The translations under genes were made by a program, and so were the position numbers. The notes under the pieces were generated by a model, which saw nothing but the letters and a program-made list of their open reading frames with translations, did not search any database and was not told the origin of the DNA. This document shows positions 9,602 to 17,731 of a DNA stretch of 64,000 bases, piece by piece. Within the stretch, counting starts at the first letter, position 1. Each line of letters starts with the position of its first letter. The stretch spans positions 248,001 through 312,000 of the forward strand of contig QXCW01000002.1 in assembly GCA_003550275.1 (NCBI GenBank), written 5' to 3'. The stretch is from Flavobacteriaceae bacterium MAR_2010_72. GTDB taxonomy: Bacteria > Bacteroidota > Bacteroidia > Flavobacteriales > Flavobacteriaceae.

Positions 9602-10120
9602 ATGAATTTATCCTACAAAATTTGTTCAATTGAGGATCTCGATGTTTTGGTAAAAATATCCTTAACTACCTTTGTTTCTGCTTTTGAAAAGCTAAATAAC
9701 CCTGATGATTTTAAGTTACATTTAAACAAAGCCTTTAGTATTTCAAAAATTAAAAGCGAGTTATTAAACAAGAATTCATTTTTTTACTTCGTCTTTAGTG
9801 ATAATATGCTTGCAGGGTATTTTAAACTGAATCAAAAGGAAGCACAAACAGAACCGCTTGGAGATAAAGCTTTAGAGCTGGAGCGTATTTATGTAACCGA
9901 TGATTTTCAAAAACAGGGCATAGGTGCAAAAATTCTACAAGAAGTTATTGAAATGGCCAAACAAAAGCATATGGATTATTTGTGGCTAGGTGTTTGGGAG
10001 CACAATACAGCGGCAATGCGGTTTTATGAGCGAAACGGGTTTGAAAAATTCGGCACACATGCCTTCTACATTGGCACAGACAAGCAAATCGAATGGCTTA
10101 TGAAGTTAGATTTGGTTTAA
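9602..10120 (+). CDS. GNAT-family N-acetyltransferase
   Basis: The 172-residue GNAT enzyme transfers an acetyl group from acetyl-CoA to an unidentified amine. Motif A is visible as LERIYVTDDFQKQGIGAKIL, with the Q-x-x-G-x-G CoA-binding loop. Motif B follows as LGVWEHNTAAMRFYERNGFEKFG. The pattern is like PhiH1/YitH-type small-molecule acetyltransferases; the substrate cannot be told. Its last 15 bases overlap the convergent aminotransferase gene. Confidence 0.85.
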   Translation: MNLSYKICSIEDLDVLVKISLTTFVSAFEKLNNPDDFKLHLNKAFSISKIKSELLNKNSFFYFVFSDNMLAGYFKLNQKEAQTEPLGDKALELERIYVTDDFQKQGIGAKILQEVIEMAKQKHMDYLWLGVWEHNTAAMRFYERNGFEKFGTHAFYIGTDKQIEWLMKLDLV

Positions 10121-11248
10121 AATTTCTGCAGCTTTTATTAGCGTTTTATCAGTTTTAGCAAAGCAAAACCGAAGCACATGATGGTCTAAACCATTACTGT
10201 TGAACACAGACATAGGAATTGACGCTAGCCCGTGTTCAATGGTTAATCGTTTAGCCAAATCGACGTCATGCGCGTTGGTAATTTCTGAATAATCCAAAAC
10301 TTGAAAATAGGTGCCTTTTGAAGGTTTAAATTTAAATCGAGAGCCTTTTATAAGGTCTAAAAATGTATCCCGTTTTTCTTGATAAAATTGAGATAGTTCT
10401 AAATAATGATTGGGTTCTTGCAGATAATCGGCCAATGCTTTTTGTACAGGATTGTTAACGCAAAACACATTAAATTGATGTACTTTTTTAAATTCATCCA
10501 TTAAAACCTGCGGCGCACAACAATATCCAATTTTCCATCCCGTGTTGTGGAAGGTTTTACCGAAAGAGGCTACCACAAAACTTCGTGATTTTAAACCCGG
10601 AAACAGACATGCACTTTGATGCGTTTCACCATCAAAGATAATATGCTCATAAACCTCATCGCTTAAAACTATAATATTGGAGTTTTTTGTTAAATCCTGT
10701 AGCTTGAGCATATCAGCTTTTGAAAACACAGTCCCACTTGGGTTTTGGGGGGTATTGATGATTATCATTTTGGTGTTTCCGTTGATTTTATTCGCTACAT
10801 CTTCCCAATTTACTTTATAATTTGGAGCTTCTAATTGAATTGAAATGGGTTTCCCCCCATTTAATTCAATAGCAGGTTCATAGCAATCATAAGCTGGTCT
10901 GAACAACAGTACCTCGTCATTTGGTTTGATAAATGCCGAAATAATACTAAAAATGGCTTGTGTGGCACCAGCAGTAACTGTGATTTCAGTTTCAGGATTA
11001 TAGGAACTGTTGTAAAGAAGCTCCATTTTTTTTGAAATAGCTGCACGCAAATCCAAACGACCGGGCATGGGTGCGTATTGGTTGTGGCCAGAATTCATAG
11101 CGGCTGTTACTAGGTCAGTAAGCCGCTGATCGCTTTTAAAGTCTGGAAAACCTTGCGATAAGTTAATGGCTTTGTGTTTTGTTGCTAAAGTACCCATTAT
11201 GGTGAAAATTGTAGTCCCTACATTAGGGAGTTTGGAAATGTGGTGCAT
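10106..11248 (-). CDS. PLP-dependent aminotransferase, YbdL-type (methionine/glutamine transaminase)
   Basis: This 380-residue fold-type I aminotransferase transfers the amino group of methionine, glutamine or an aromatic amino acid to a keto acid. The PLP lysine is Lys231 in SFGKTFHNTGWK. INLSQGFPDF near the N-terminus, NTPQNPSGTVF and SDEVYEHIIFD are typical of the YbdL/KAT group. I place the start at the ATG at 11248. The frame stays open to a TTG at 11278, but that lies next to the ahcY terminator, and the MHHISKLPNVGTTIF start matches the family. The neighbouring nitrilase and ahcY suggest a role in sulfur-amino-acid salvage. Confidence 0.88.
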   Translation of the reverse strand: MHHISKLPNVGTTIFTIMGTLATKHKAINLSQGFPDFKSDQRLTDLVTAAMNSGHNQYAPMPGRLDLRAAISKKMELLYNSSYNPETEITVTAGATQAIFSIISAFIKPNDEVLLFRPAYDCYEPAIELNGGKPISIQLEAPNYKVNWEDVANKINGNTKMIIINTPQNPSGTVFSKADMLKLQDLTKNSNIIVLSDEVYEHIIFDGETHQSACLFPGLKSRSFVVASFGKTFHNTGWKIGYCCAPQVLMDEFKKVHQFNVFCVNNPVQKALADYLQEPNHYLELSQFYQEKRDTFLDLIKGSRFKFKPSKGTYFQVLDYSEITNAHDVDLAKRLTIEHGLASIPMSVFNSNGLDHHVLRFCFAKTDKTLIKAAEILNQI

Positions 11249-11276
11249 GATCTTTTTGGTTGAAGGATAAAGGAAC

Positions 11277-11308
11277 AAAAAATCCCAAACATTAGCTGCT
11301 TGGGATTT
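11277..11308 (-). terminator. Terminator downstream of ahcY
   Basis: AAATCCCAA (11280-11288) pairs with TTGGGATTT (11300-11308). The minus-strand transcript continues into a short U-run. It separates ahcY from the aminotransferase gene. Confidence 0.75.
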
Positions 11309-11330
11309 GAAAATTTATATAATTAGAGTT

Positions 11331-12647
11331 TTAGTATCTGTAATATTCAGGCTTAAATGGGCCTTCAACTGCAACACCAATATAATCGGCTTGATCTTCA
11401 CGTAATTCGGTCAATTCAACACCTATTTTTTCCAAGTGTAATTTGGCAACTTTTTCATCTAAATGTTTTGGAAGCATATAGACTTTATTTTCGTAAGAAT
11501 CACGATTGGTCCACAATTCAATTTGAGCTAAAGTTTGGTTGGTAAAGGAGTTACTCATCACAAAACTTGGATGCCCAGTAGCGCAGCCTAAATTCACCAA
11601 TCGACCTTCGGCCAATATAATAATGTCCTTACCATTTACGGTATATTTATCGACTTGAGGTTTGATCTCAACTTTAGTATGACCATGGTTCTTTTTTAAC
11701 CAAGACATTTCTATTTCATTGTCAAAGTGTCCAATATTACAAACAATGGTTTTGTCTTTCATGGCTTCAAAATGACGTCCTTGAACTATATCTTTATTAC
11801 CAGTTGTTGTGATAACAATGTCTGCATTGGCAACTACAGTTTCTAATTTTTTAACCTCAAAACCATCCATCGCTGCTTGTAAAGCGCAAATAGGATCAAT
11901 TTCTGTAACGGTTACAATACTTCCAGCGCCTTTAAATGAAGCCGCAGTACCTTTTCCAACATCACCATAGCCACAAACAACAACACGTTTGCCCGCTAAC
12001 ATAATATCTGTAGCACGACGAACTGCATCTACAGCACTTTCACGACAGCCATATTTGTTGTCGAATTTAGATTTGGTTACTGAATCGTTCACGTTGATGG
12101 CAGGCATTGAAAGAGTTCCTTTTTTCATACGCTCGTACAAACGGTGAACTCCAGTTGTAGTTTCTTCAGACAAACCGTTAATTCCGGCCATAAGCTCTGG
12201 GTATTTATCAAAGACCATATTAGTTAAATCACCACCGTCATCTAATATCATGTTCAATGGCTTTCTGTCTTCACCAAAGAATAAGGTTTGCTCAATACAC
12301 CAATCAAATTCTTCGTCAGTCATTCCTTTCCATGCATATACGGGAATTCCAGCATCAGCAATAGCAGCAGCAGCCTGATCTTGGGTCGAGAAAATATTGC
12401 ATGAACTCCAGGTAACTTCAGCCCCAAGTTCAATCAAAGTTTCTATCAACACTGCAGTTTGTATGGTCATATGTAAGCATCCTGCAATTCGTGCGCCTTT
12501 GAGTGGTTGTGAGTTTTTATACTCCTCCCGAAGGCTCATTAAACCTGGCATTTCAGCTTCAGCAAGTTCTATTTCTTTTCGTCCCCAAGCCGCAAGTGAC
12601 ATGTCTTTAACTTTAAATGGTACGTAAGGAATTGTTTTTGTATTCAT
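11331..12647 (-). CDS. ahcY: Adenosylhomocysteinase (SAH hydrolase)
   Basis: The 438-residue enzyme splits S-adenosylhomocysteine into adenosine and homocysteine, clearing the by-product of all SAM-dependent methylations. The NAD-binding motif [13 protein letters not shown] is at about residues 221-233. The family-typical N-terminus ([17 protein letters not shown]) and C-terminal tail FKPEYYRY are present. Length matches the family. A TATCTTTG promoter box lies about 103 bases upstream, leaving a leader of roughly 95 bases in which I recognise no SAH riboswitch. Confidence 0.97.
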   Translation of the reverse strand: MNTKTIPYVPFKVKDMSLAAWGRKEIELAEAEMPGLMSLREEYKNSQPLKGARIAGCLHMTIQTAVLIETLIELGAEVTWSSCNIFSTQDQAAAAIADAGIPVYAWKGMTDEEFDWCIEQTLFFGEDRKPLNMILDDGGDLTNMVFDKYPELMAGINGLSEETTTGVHRLYERMKKGTLSMPAINVNDSVTKSKFDNKYGCRESAVDAVRRATDIMLAGKRVVVCGYGDVGKGTAASFKGAGSIVTVTEIDPICALQAAMDGFEVKKLETVVANADIVITTTGNKDIVQGRHFEAMKDKTIVCNIGHFDNEIEMSWLKKNHGHTKVEIKPQVDKYTVNGKDIIILAEGRLVNLGCATGHPSFVMSNSFTNQTLAQIELWTNRDSYENKVYMLPKHLDEKVAKLHLEKIGVELTELREDQADYIGVAVEGPFKPEYYRY

Positions 12648-12749
12648 AGTCTTCTTTTTCTATTATTTTTAAAATGTAACAACTTTGGCAATAGAACTTA
12701 AAATAGTTAAATTCGCTTGGCGAAAATTGTTGGTTCAACTTTAGCTGTG

Positions 12750-12757
12750 CAAAGATA
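12750..12757 (-). promoter_or_regulatory. Promoter box for ahcY
   Basis: The minus strand reads TATCTTTG, an exact TAnnTTTG match. It predicts transcription of ahcY with a ~95-base leader. It lies between the divergent starts of ahcY and the phosphopantetheinyl transferase gene. Confidence 0.5.
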
Positions 12758-12780
12758 ACTATTAACTTTCAGAAAATTAA

Positions 12781-13410
12781 ATGCCTCTTTATAAAACTCT
12801 CAATCCTAATTCCCAAACTTGCGTTAAAATCTGGAAAATTACAGAGGCGTATGAAGATTTATTACAGCCTTTAAAGTTGAAACCTGAAAGTTTAGAGCGA
12901 GTTTCGGGTATGAAAAGTGAACTTCACCGTCGAGGATTTTTAAGTGTCAGACACTTATTAAGAGCTTTTGGCTACACCGATTTGGATTTGTTTTATGATG
13001 AAATGGGGAAGCCACATTTAAAGGATGGAAAGCATATTTCCATTACGCACTCCTTTACATTTGCTGCAGTGGCCATAAGCGATGTTGAGGTGGGAATTGA
13101 TATTGAAAAGCAACGCAATAAAATCGCCATAATTGCCCATAAATTTGTTGATTACGAATTTGATTATTTAAACAAACTAGCTGACGATTACATTAGAAAG
13201 TTGACAGTAATCTGGTGCATTAAAGAGTCACTTTATAAACTGTTCGCGACACCAGGGATGTTGTTTAGAGAGCATTTTTTTATCATTCCATTTAGATTAC
13301 AAGATGGAGAAACAATTTCATGGATTGATTATAATGATAAAAAGTGCCGATTTACTGCGTGCTTTTTAGAGTTCGAAGGATTTACCTGTGCATTTATCTT
13401 GCCAAATTAA
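12781..13410 (+). CDS. 4'-phosphopantetheinyl transferase superfamily protein
   Basis: The 209-residue enzyme transfers 4'-phosphopantetheine from CoA to a conserved serine of carrier proteins. Mg-binding residues are visible in VGIDIEKQ (Asp107, Glu109) and in WCIKESLYKL (Glu149, Lys153). Its length fits the Sfp-like group. It opens a tightly packed seven-gene cluster, with its stop codon directly abutting the next ATG. The target is not evident from context; acyl carrier protein is the default guess. Confidence 0.85.
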   Translation: MPLYKTLNPNSQTCVKIWKITEAYEDLLQPLKLKPESLERVSGMKSELHRRGFLSVRHLLRAFGYTDLDLFYDEMGKPHLKDGKHISITHSFTFAAVAISDVEVGIDIEKQRNKIAIIAHKFVDYEFDYLNKLADDYIRKLTVIWCIKESLYKLFATPGMLFREHFFIIPFRLQDGETISWIDYNDKKCRFTACFLEFEGFTCAFILPN

Positions 13411-14139
13411 ATGAGAGTAATTTACGAGGACATACTACAATTGATTTCTGAAGGCAAAAAATTATTAGCAGTTTTAATCGACCCTGATAAAGTTGTGCCT
13501 GAAAATTTATATGGGTTTATGCAAAAGTTAAATCAATCAATGGCTTCCCATATTTTCGTTGGCGGAAGTACTGTTGATGAAAATATGACCGAAAGATTGG
13601 TTGATATTATTAAAAAACAAACAACACTGCCTATTATCTTGTTTCCCGGAGATGTTACCCAAATTGCTGAAAACGCAGATGCCTTATTATTTTTATCATT
13701 GATTTCGGGTAGAAATCCAGAGTATTTAATTGAAAAACATATTAATGCGGTTTCAAAATTACGGGACATGCAACTTGAAGTCATTCCAACGGGATACGTG
13801 TTGATTGAAAATGGAAAAGAAACTTCGGTGCAACGAGTGACACAAACACTGCCATTGAAACGGGATAACATCCAATACATAGTTGATACGGCTAAAGCTG
13901 GGGAATTATTAGGGATGAAATTGATGTACCTCGAGGCAGGTAGTGGAGCTACACATCCAGTACCATCTGAAATTATAAAGAAGGTAAAACAAGTATCGAC
14001 AATCCCACTTATTGTAGGTGGTGGGATTAGAAATACAGATCAGTTACAACGGGCCTATAATTCAGGTGCGGATATTGTGGTTATTGGAACTGCTTTTGAA
14101 GAAAACGAAGATTTTTTTAACGAATTAAAAAGACTATGA
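13411..14139 (+). CDS. Geranylgeranylglyceryl phosphate synthase (GGGPS/PcrB family)
   Basis: The 242-residue TIM barrel joins sn-glycerol-1-phosphate to an isoprenyl diphosphate through an ether bond, the first committed step of archaeal-type lipids. Family marks are LLAVLIDPDK near the N-terminus, HIFVGGSTV, PTGYVLIENG, YLEAGSGA and the phosphate-binding PLIVGGGIRNTDQ near residues 195-208. Bacteroidota carry group II GGGPS enzymes that, in tested members, make geranylgeranylglyceryl phosphate. What this product does in these bacteria is poorly known. The stop overlaps the next start (ATGA). Confidence 0.92.
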   Translation: MRVIYEDILQLISEGKKLLAVLIDPDKVVPENLYGFMQKLNQSMASHIFVGGSTVDENMTERLVDIIKKQTTLPIILFPGDVTQIAENADALLFLSLISGRNPEYLIEKHINAVSKLRDMQLEVIPTGYVLIENGKETSVQRVTQTLPLKRDNIQYIVDTAKAGELLGMKLMYLEAGSGATHPVPSEIIKKVKQVSTIPLIVGGGIRNTDQLQRAYNSGADIVVIGTAFEENEDFFNELKRL

Positions 14140-14396
14140 ACATATCAGTAGAACTTACCTTAACACCATTGCATGATAATTATGAACCAGCTATTATTCA
14201 CTTCATAAAGAAATTGAGGGCTTCTGGGTTAAAAGTTTTGGAAAACCCGTTGAGCACCCAAATTTATGGCGATTATGATGAGGTTATGCAATTGCTCTTA
14301 ATAGAAGTTAAAGAAGCCTTTAAGTTAATGGAGCATGGATTGTTACACATGAAAATTGTAAAATCTGATAGACACGATTATGAACCACATTTTTGA
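14136..14396 (+). CDS. Thiamine-binding protein, YkoF/MTH1187 family (small form)
   Basis: This 86-residue protein matches the single-domain ferredoxin-like fold of the YkoF/MTH1187 (Thiamine_BP) family: ISVELTLTPLHDNYEPAI, a helix, then the conserved PLSTQIYGDYDEV. Members bind thiamine or its precursor HMP and often sit beside transporters. Here it is translationally coupled to the GGGPS gene before it and overlaps the PnuC-type transporter gene by 17 bases. This supports thiamine rather than nicotinamide riboside as the transported vitamin. Confidence 0.8.
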   Translation: MNISVELTLTPLHDNYEPAIIHFIKKLRASGLKVLENPLSTQIYGDYDEVMQLLLIEVKEAFKLMEHGLLHMKIVKSDRHDYEPHF

Positions 14397-15012
14397 CTTC
14401 TTTCTTGAAGCCTACCGTGGCACGCCAACCTTGCAAATTGTATTAGAAGCTATTGCGTTTGTGTTTGGGATCATGAGCGTTTGGTACGCGAAAAAGGAAA
14501 ACATTTTAGTTTATCCAACAGGAATAATCTGTACGGTAATTACAGTTTATTTGCTTTACATCAACGAATATTTTGGTGATATGATGATGAATTTTTACTA
14601 TTCGGTAATGAGTATTTATGGATGGTGGAATTGGTCACGGAAAAAAGGAGATGACTATTTGGTGCCAATTTCAAGAACAAATACTAAAGAAAAATGGATT
14701 GGGTTTGCCTTGTTTCTATTAACCATGCTTGTTACCTATTTGGTTTATAAAGCGTATAATTATGATTTAGAAGTCGCCAATTATATTGATATTTTTACAT
14801 CTGGCATTTTCTTTACGGCAATGTGGTATATGGCCAATAAGAAATTAGAAAACTGGACCTTATGGATATTTGCAGATTTAATAACTATACCATTATATGC
14901 CTATAGAGGTTTAGGAATGTTATCGTTGCAATATTTAATTTTTACAATTTTAGCAATTCAAGGATATATTGAATGGAAGAAAAGCTTAAACAGCAACCCG
15001 CAAACTGCATAA
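14380..15012 (+). CDS. PnuC-family vitamin transporter, probably thiamine (PnuT)
   Basis: The 210-residue inner-membrane protein has about seven hydrophobic segments and the PnuC substrate-site sequence around MSIYGWWNWSRK (W-x-x-W-x-x-type motif). PnuC proteins pass nicotinamide riboside by facilitated diffusion, trapped by phosphorylation; PnuT relatives carry thiamine. The flanking thiamine-binding gene and the nearby TPP riboswitch favour thiamine. The next gene overlaps it by 40 bases and encodes a kinase that could trap the substrate. PnuC and PnuT cannot be split from sequence alone. Confidence 0.85.
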   Translation: MNHIFDFFLEAYRGTPTLQIVLEAIAFVFGIMSVWYAKKENILVYPTGIICTVITVYLLYINEYFGDMMMNFYYSVMSIYGWWNWSRKKGDDYLVPISRTNTKEKWIGFALFLLTMLVTYLVYKAYNYDLEVANYIDIFTSGIFFTAMWYMANKKLENWTLWIFADLITIPLYAYRGLGMLSLQYLIFTILAIQGYIEWKKSLNSNPQTA

Positions 15013-15536
15013 AAGTAGTTTTATTCGGGCCCGAAAGTACAGGTAAAACGACCTTGTCCAGACAATTGGCAAGACATTACAATTCGGTTTGGGTGCCAGA
15101 ATATGCGCGTGAGTATCTTCAAAATAAATGGAACAACGAACGAAAAACCTGTGAGCCAAAAGATTTAATACCCATCGCTAAAGGTCAAATGGCACTGGAA
15201 AATGAATTGGCCCAAAAAACCGATTCGGTTTTAATTTGTGATACGGATTTACTGGAAACCAAAGTGTATTCTGAAGCTTATTATCTTGGATCTTGTGATC
15301 CTATTCTCGAAAAATATGCCCTACTAAACACCTACGATCTCTATTTTTTGACTTATATTGACACAACTTGGGAACCTGACGATTTGCGAGATAAACCCAA
15401 TGAAAGGGAGCGTATGTTCAAGGCTTTTGAACAAGAACTCATAAAACAAGGGCGACCTTATGTTTTATTGAAGGGAGATAAAAAAGAACGATTAAAAATT
15501 GCAGTAAAACACATAGATAGACTATTAAAAACGTAG
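14973..15536 (+). CDS. NadR-like P-loop kinase
   Basis: The 187-residue ATPase has the P-loop GPESTGKT at residues 19-26. It follows the NadR ribosylnicotinamide-kinase domain along its length (VPEYAREYL, LICDTDLLETKVYSE, DLRDKPNERERMF). The adenylyltransferase and DNA-binding domains of full NadR are absent. In E. coli-type NadR this domain phosphorylates nicotinamide riboside. Beside a thiamine-binding protein it might phosphorylate thiamine instead. It overlaps the transporter gene by 40 bases. Confidence 0.82.
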   Translation: MEEKLKQQPANCIKVVLFGPESTGKTTLSRQLARHYNSVWVPEYAREYLQNKWNNERKTCEPKDLIPIAKGQMALENELAQKTDSVLICDTDLLETKVYSEAYYLGSCDPILEKYALLNTYDLYFLTYIDTTWEPDDLRDKPNERERMFKAFEQELIKQGRPYVLLKGDKKERLKIAVKHIDRLLKT

Positions 15537-15541
15537 TATGC

Positions 15542-17089
15542 ATGTTTTCAGAAAAGGATATTAAACAAATAGAAAAAAAAGGACTTACGGTTGAAAAAGT
15601 TAATAACCAAATTGAGCTTTTTAAATCAGGAGTGCCTTTTGTAAGTCTTAAGGAAGCTGCCACAATTGGTAATGGGATTTTAAATCTCAATGAAACTCAA
15701 AAACAACATTATATAAATGTTTTCGACCAAAAGCGAAATCAAATTTCAATTACAAAATTCGTCCCTGCTTCTGGTGCTGCAACGCGCATGTTTAAATTTT
15801 TGTTTGATTTTTTAGAAAATTATAACCTTACCCAAGAAAGTATTAACGCTTATATCAATAGACACAAAGCAAAAGAATTATCGGTTTTTTTGGTAGGAAT
15901 AGAAAAATTACCATTTTTTGAAGATGTAATTCATAAAACACACAAAATTATACCCAATTTTAATGATCTTAATTACGATGAACAACGATTAGAATTTATA
16001 AGAACCATGCTCGATCACGATAGGCTCAATTATAGTTTTTCGCCAAAGGGATTATTGCCTTTTCACAAGTACAAAAACCATGTTTCAACAGCATTTGAAG
16101 AGCATCTATTTGAAGCCGCGATGTATGCGTCATCAAACAAAAAGGCTAATTTGCACTTCACTATTTCCGAAAAATACAAGCATAAGTTTGATGAGGAATT
16201 CAAATATATTGAAGAGGATGTTGAGCATAAAACAAAAACCTCCTTTAACATTACATTTTCCTATCAAAAGCAAGCTACTGATACCATAGCTGTAACGCCA
16301 GCAAATCTCCCCTTTAGAGAGCGTGGTAAATTGTTGTTCAGGCCATCAGGTCACGGTGCTTTATTAGAAAATTTAAATGCTTTAGATGCGGATGTTATTT
16401 TTATAAAAAACATTGATAACGTCGTTGTTTTTAAATATGAAGAACAAGTAGGGAATTACAAAAAGATGCTTGCAGGTATTTTGTTAGAACTTCAAGAACA
16501 AGTATTTCATTACATGAATCAACTGAAAAATGAAAACTTAAATGAAGAAGAACTTACAGAAATCGCCCTGTTTTTAGCAAATAAATTGAATGTGTCTATT
16601 AGTAATGAATTCGAAAAATATGCATTCCAATATAAAGCTGAATACTTGACTCAAAAGCTAAATCGACCAATTCGGGTATGTGGTATGGTTAAAAATGAAG
16701 GAGAACCTGGTGGTGGCCCGTTTTGGGTTAAAGGCGAGAATGGGGTTGTTTCATTGCAAATTGTAGAATCTGCCCAAATTGATAAAAACAGCAAGCATCA
16801 AAAAGGCATCTTAAAAAGTGCTTCTCATTTTAACCCAGTCGATTTGGTTTGTGGGATTAAGGATTTTGAAGGGAATGTCTATGATCTTTCCAAATTTGTT
16901 GACCATAAAGCAGCATTTATCACCTCAAAATCAAAAGTTGGCAAAGATCTCAAAGCTTTAGAGCTACCTGGGCTTTGGAATGGCAGCATGGCCAACTGGA
17001 ACACCGTTTTTGTTGAGGTTCCATTGATAACTTTTAATCCCGTTAAAACAGTGAACGACCTGTTAAAGGCTGCTCACCAAGTCAAATAG
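15542..17089 (+). CDS. DUF4301 family protein, possible GT-A-type nucleotidyltransferase
   Basis: The 515-residue cytoplasmic protein belongs, as I recognise it, to DUF4301, found widely in Bacteroidota without assigned function. Two segments resemble UDP-sugar pyrophosphorylases: VPASGAATRMF (about residues 74-84), like their AAGxGTRM loop, and LFRPSGHGALLENL followed by IKNIDNVV (about 265-295), like the PxGxGG...VDN region. A Gly-rich RVCGMVKNEGEPGGGPFW lies at about 378-395. It starts 5 bases after the kinase gene and ends 1 base before arfB. The enzymatic role is inference. Confidence 0.7.
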   Translation: MFSEKDIKQIEKKGLTVEKVNNQIELFKSGVPFVSLKEAATIGNGILNLNETQKQHYINVFDQKRNQISITKFVPASGAATRMFKFLFDFLENYNLTQESINAYINRHKAKELSVFLVGIEKLPFFEDVIHKTHKIIPNFNDLNYDEQRLEFIRTMLDHDRLNYSFSPKGLLPFHKYKNHVSTAFEEHLFEAAMYASSNKKANLHFTISEKYKHKFDEEFKYIEEDVEHKTKTSFNITFSYQKQATDTIAVTPANLPFRERGKLLFRPSGHGALLENLNALDADVIFIKNIDNVVVFKYEEQVGNYKKMLAGILLELQEQVFHYMNQLKNENLNEEELTEIALFLANKLNVSISNEFEKYAFQYKAEYLTQKLNRPIRVCGMVKNEGEPGGGPFWVKGENGVVSLQIVESAQIDKNSKHQKGILKSASHFNPVDLVCGIKDFEGNVYDLSKFVDHKAAFITSKSKVGKDLKALELPGLWNGSMANWNTVFVEVPLITFNPVKTVNDLLKAAHQVK

Positions 17090-17090
17090 A

Positions 17091-17498
17091 ATGTTTGATG
17101 AAAAGCATTTAATATCAGAATTGAATTTTAAGGCTGTTCGTAGTTCTGGGGCTGGCGGACAACATGTTAATAAAACGGCCTCTAAGGTTGAATTGACCTT
17201 CGGTTTAATGGAGTCTTCAGCATTGAGTGATGAACAAAAGTCTATGTTGAAGAAGAGTTTAAGTTCCAGATTAACAAACGACAATGGCATTATTCTTTAT
17301 TGCGAAGAAAGTAGAAGTCAACACAAAAATAAAGCTTTAGTAATAGAGCGTTTTTTGGAACTTATAAAACAAGGCTTGGTTGTACCGAAAAAGCGGAAAA
17401 AAACAAAAGTTCCAAAGGCGGTAAAATTAAAACGTTTGAAAAGCAAAAAAGAGACTTCTCAAAAAAAGGAAAATAGAAAGCCGCCAGAAATAAACTAA
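17091..17498 (+). CDS. arfB: Aminoacyl-tRNA hydrolase, ArfB/YaeJ family ribosome rescue factor
   Basis: The 135-residue protein releases peptides from ribosomes stalled without a stop codon. The catalytic GGQ is at residues 22-24 (SSGAGGQHVNKTASKVEL), as in the release-factor catalytic domain. The C-terminal ~35 residues are a Lys/Arg-rich tail, which in ArfB enters the empty mRNA channel. The length is normal. It is the last gene of the tight seven-gene cluster. Confidence 0.92.
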   Translation: MFDEKHLISELNFKAVRSSGAGGQHVNKTASKVELTFGLMESSALSDEQKSMLKKSLSSRLTNDNGIILYCEESRSQHKNKALVIERFLELIKQGLVVPKKRKKTKVPKAVKLKRLKSKKETSQKKENRKPPEIN

Positions 17499-17516
17499 AA
17501 TTTCTTTCATAATGCA

Positions 17517-17546
17517 TTGTTAATTGTGAATTGTTAATTAATTTTG
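17517..17546 (+). promoter_or_regulatory. Promoter of the TPP-riboswitch/TonB receptor transcript
   Basis: TTG (17517-17519) is followed after 19 bases by TAATTTTG (17539-17546), an exact Bacteroidota -33/-7 arrangement. Transcription would start at or just before the outer riboswitch stem at 17547. Confidence 0.6.
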
Positions 17547-17639
17547 CATCGTTCTCAAAAAAGGGGTGCCAATAAGTGGCTGAGATCATACCCAATGAAC
17601 CTAGAACAGGTAATGCTGTTTAGGGATTTTAATACGATG
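17547..17639 (+). ncRNA. TPP (thiamine pyrophosphate) riboswitch
   Basis: The conserved THI-element segments occur in the right order: GGGGTGCC (17563-17570), GGCTGAGA (17578-17585), ATACCC (17588-17593), GAACCT (17597-17602), ACAGG-TAATGCTG (17606-17618) and TAGGGA (17621-17626). CATCGT (17547-17552) can pair with ACGATG (17634-17639) to close P1. It leads directly into the TonB-dependent receptor gene, so the receptor is expected to be repressed when TPP is plentiful. Confidence 0.93.
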
Positions 17640-17668
17640 AAATGTTGAATTATTTTCAAGGTTTCATC
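17636..17668 (+). promoter_or_regulatory. Riboswitch expression-platform hairpin (anti-P1 candidate)
   Basis: GATGAAA (17636-17642) pairs with TTTCATC (17662-17668), with an inner TTGAA/TTCAA stem. It shares 4 bases with the 3' side of P1, so the two cannot form together. GGTTTCAT (17660-17667) can instead pair with ATGAAATC at the receptor start codon (17732-17739). Confidence 0.45.
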
Positions 17669-17731
17669 AAAACAATCAATTATTAACAAAGAATAATTAC
17701 CTCTTTTTATTCGATTATAAACATAATCGTA

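Noticed and set aside
12648-12749. SAH riboswitch in the ahcY leader
   Set aside because: I could not find the conserved SAH aptamer segments; the leader is A/T-rich without a clear fold.
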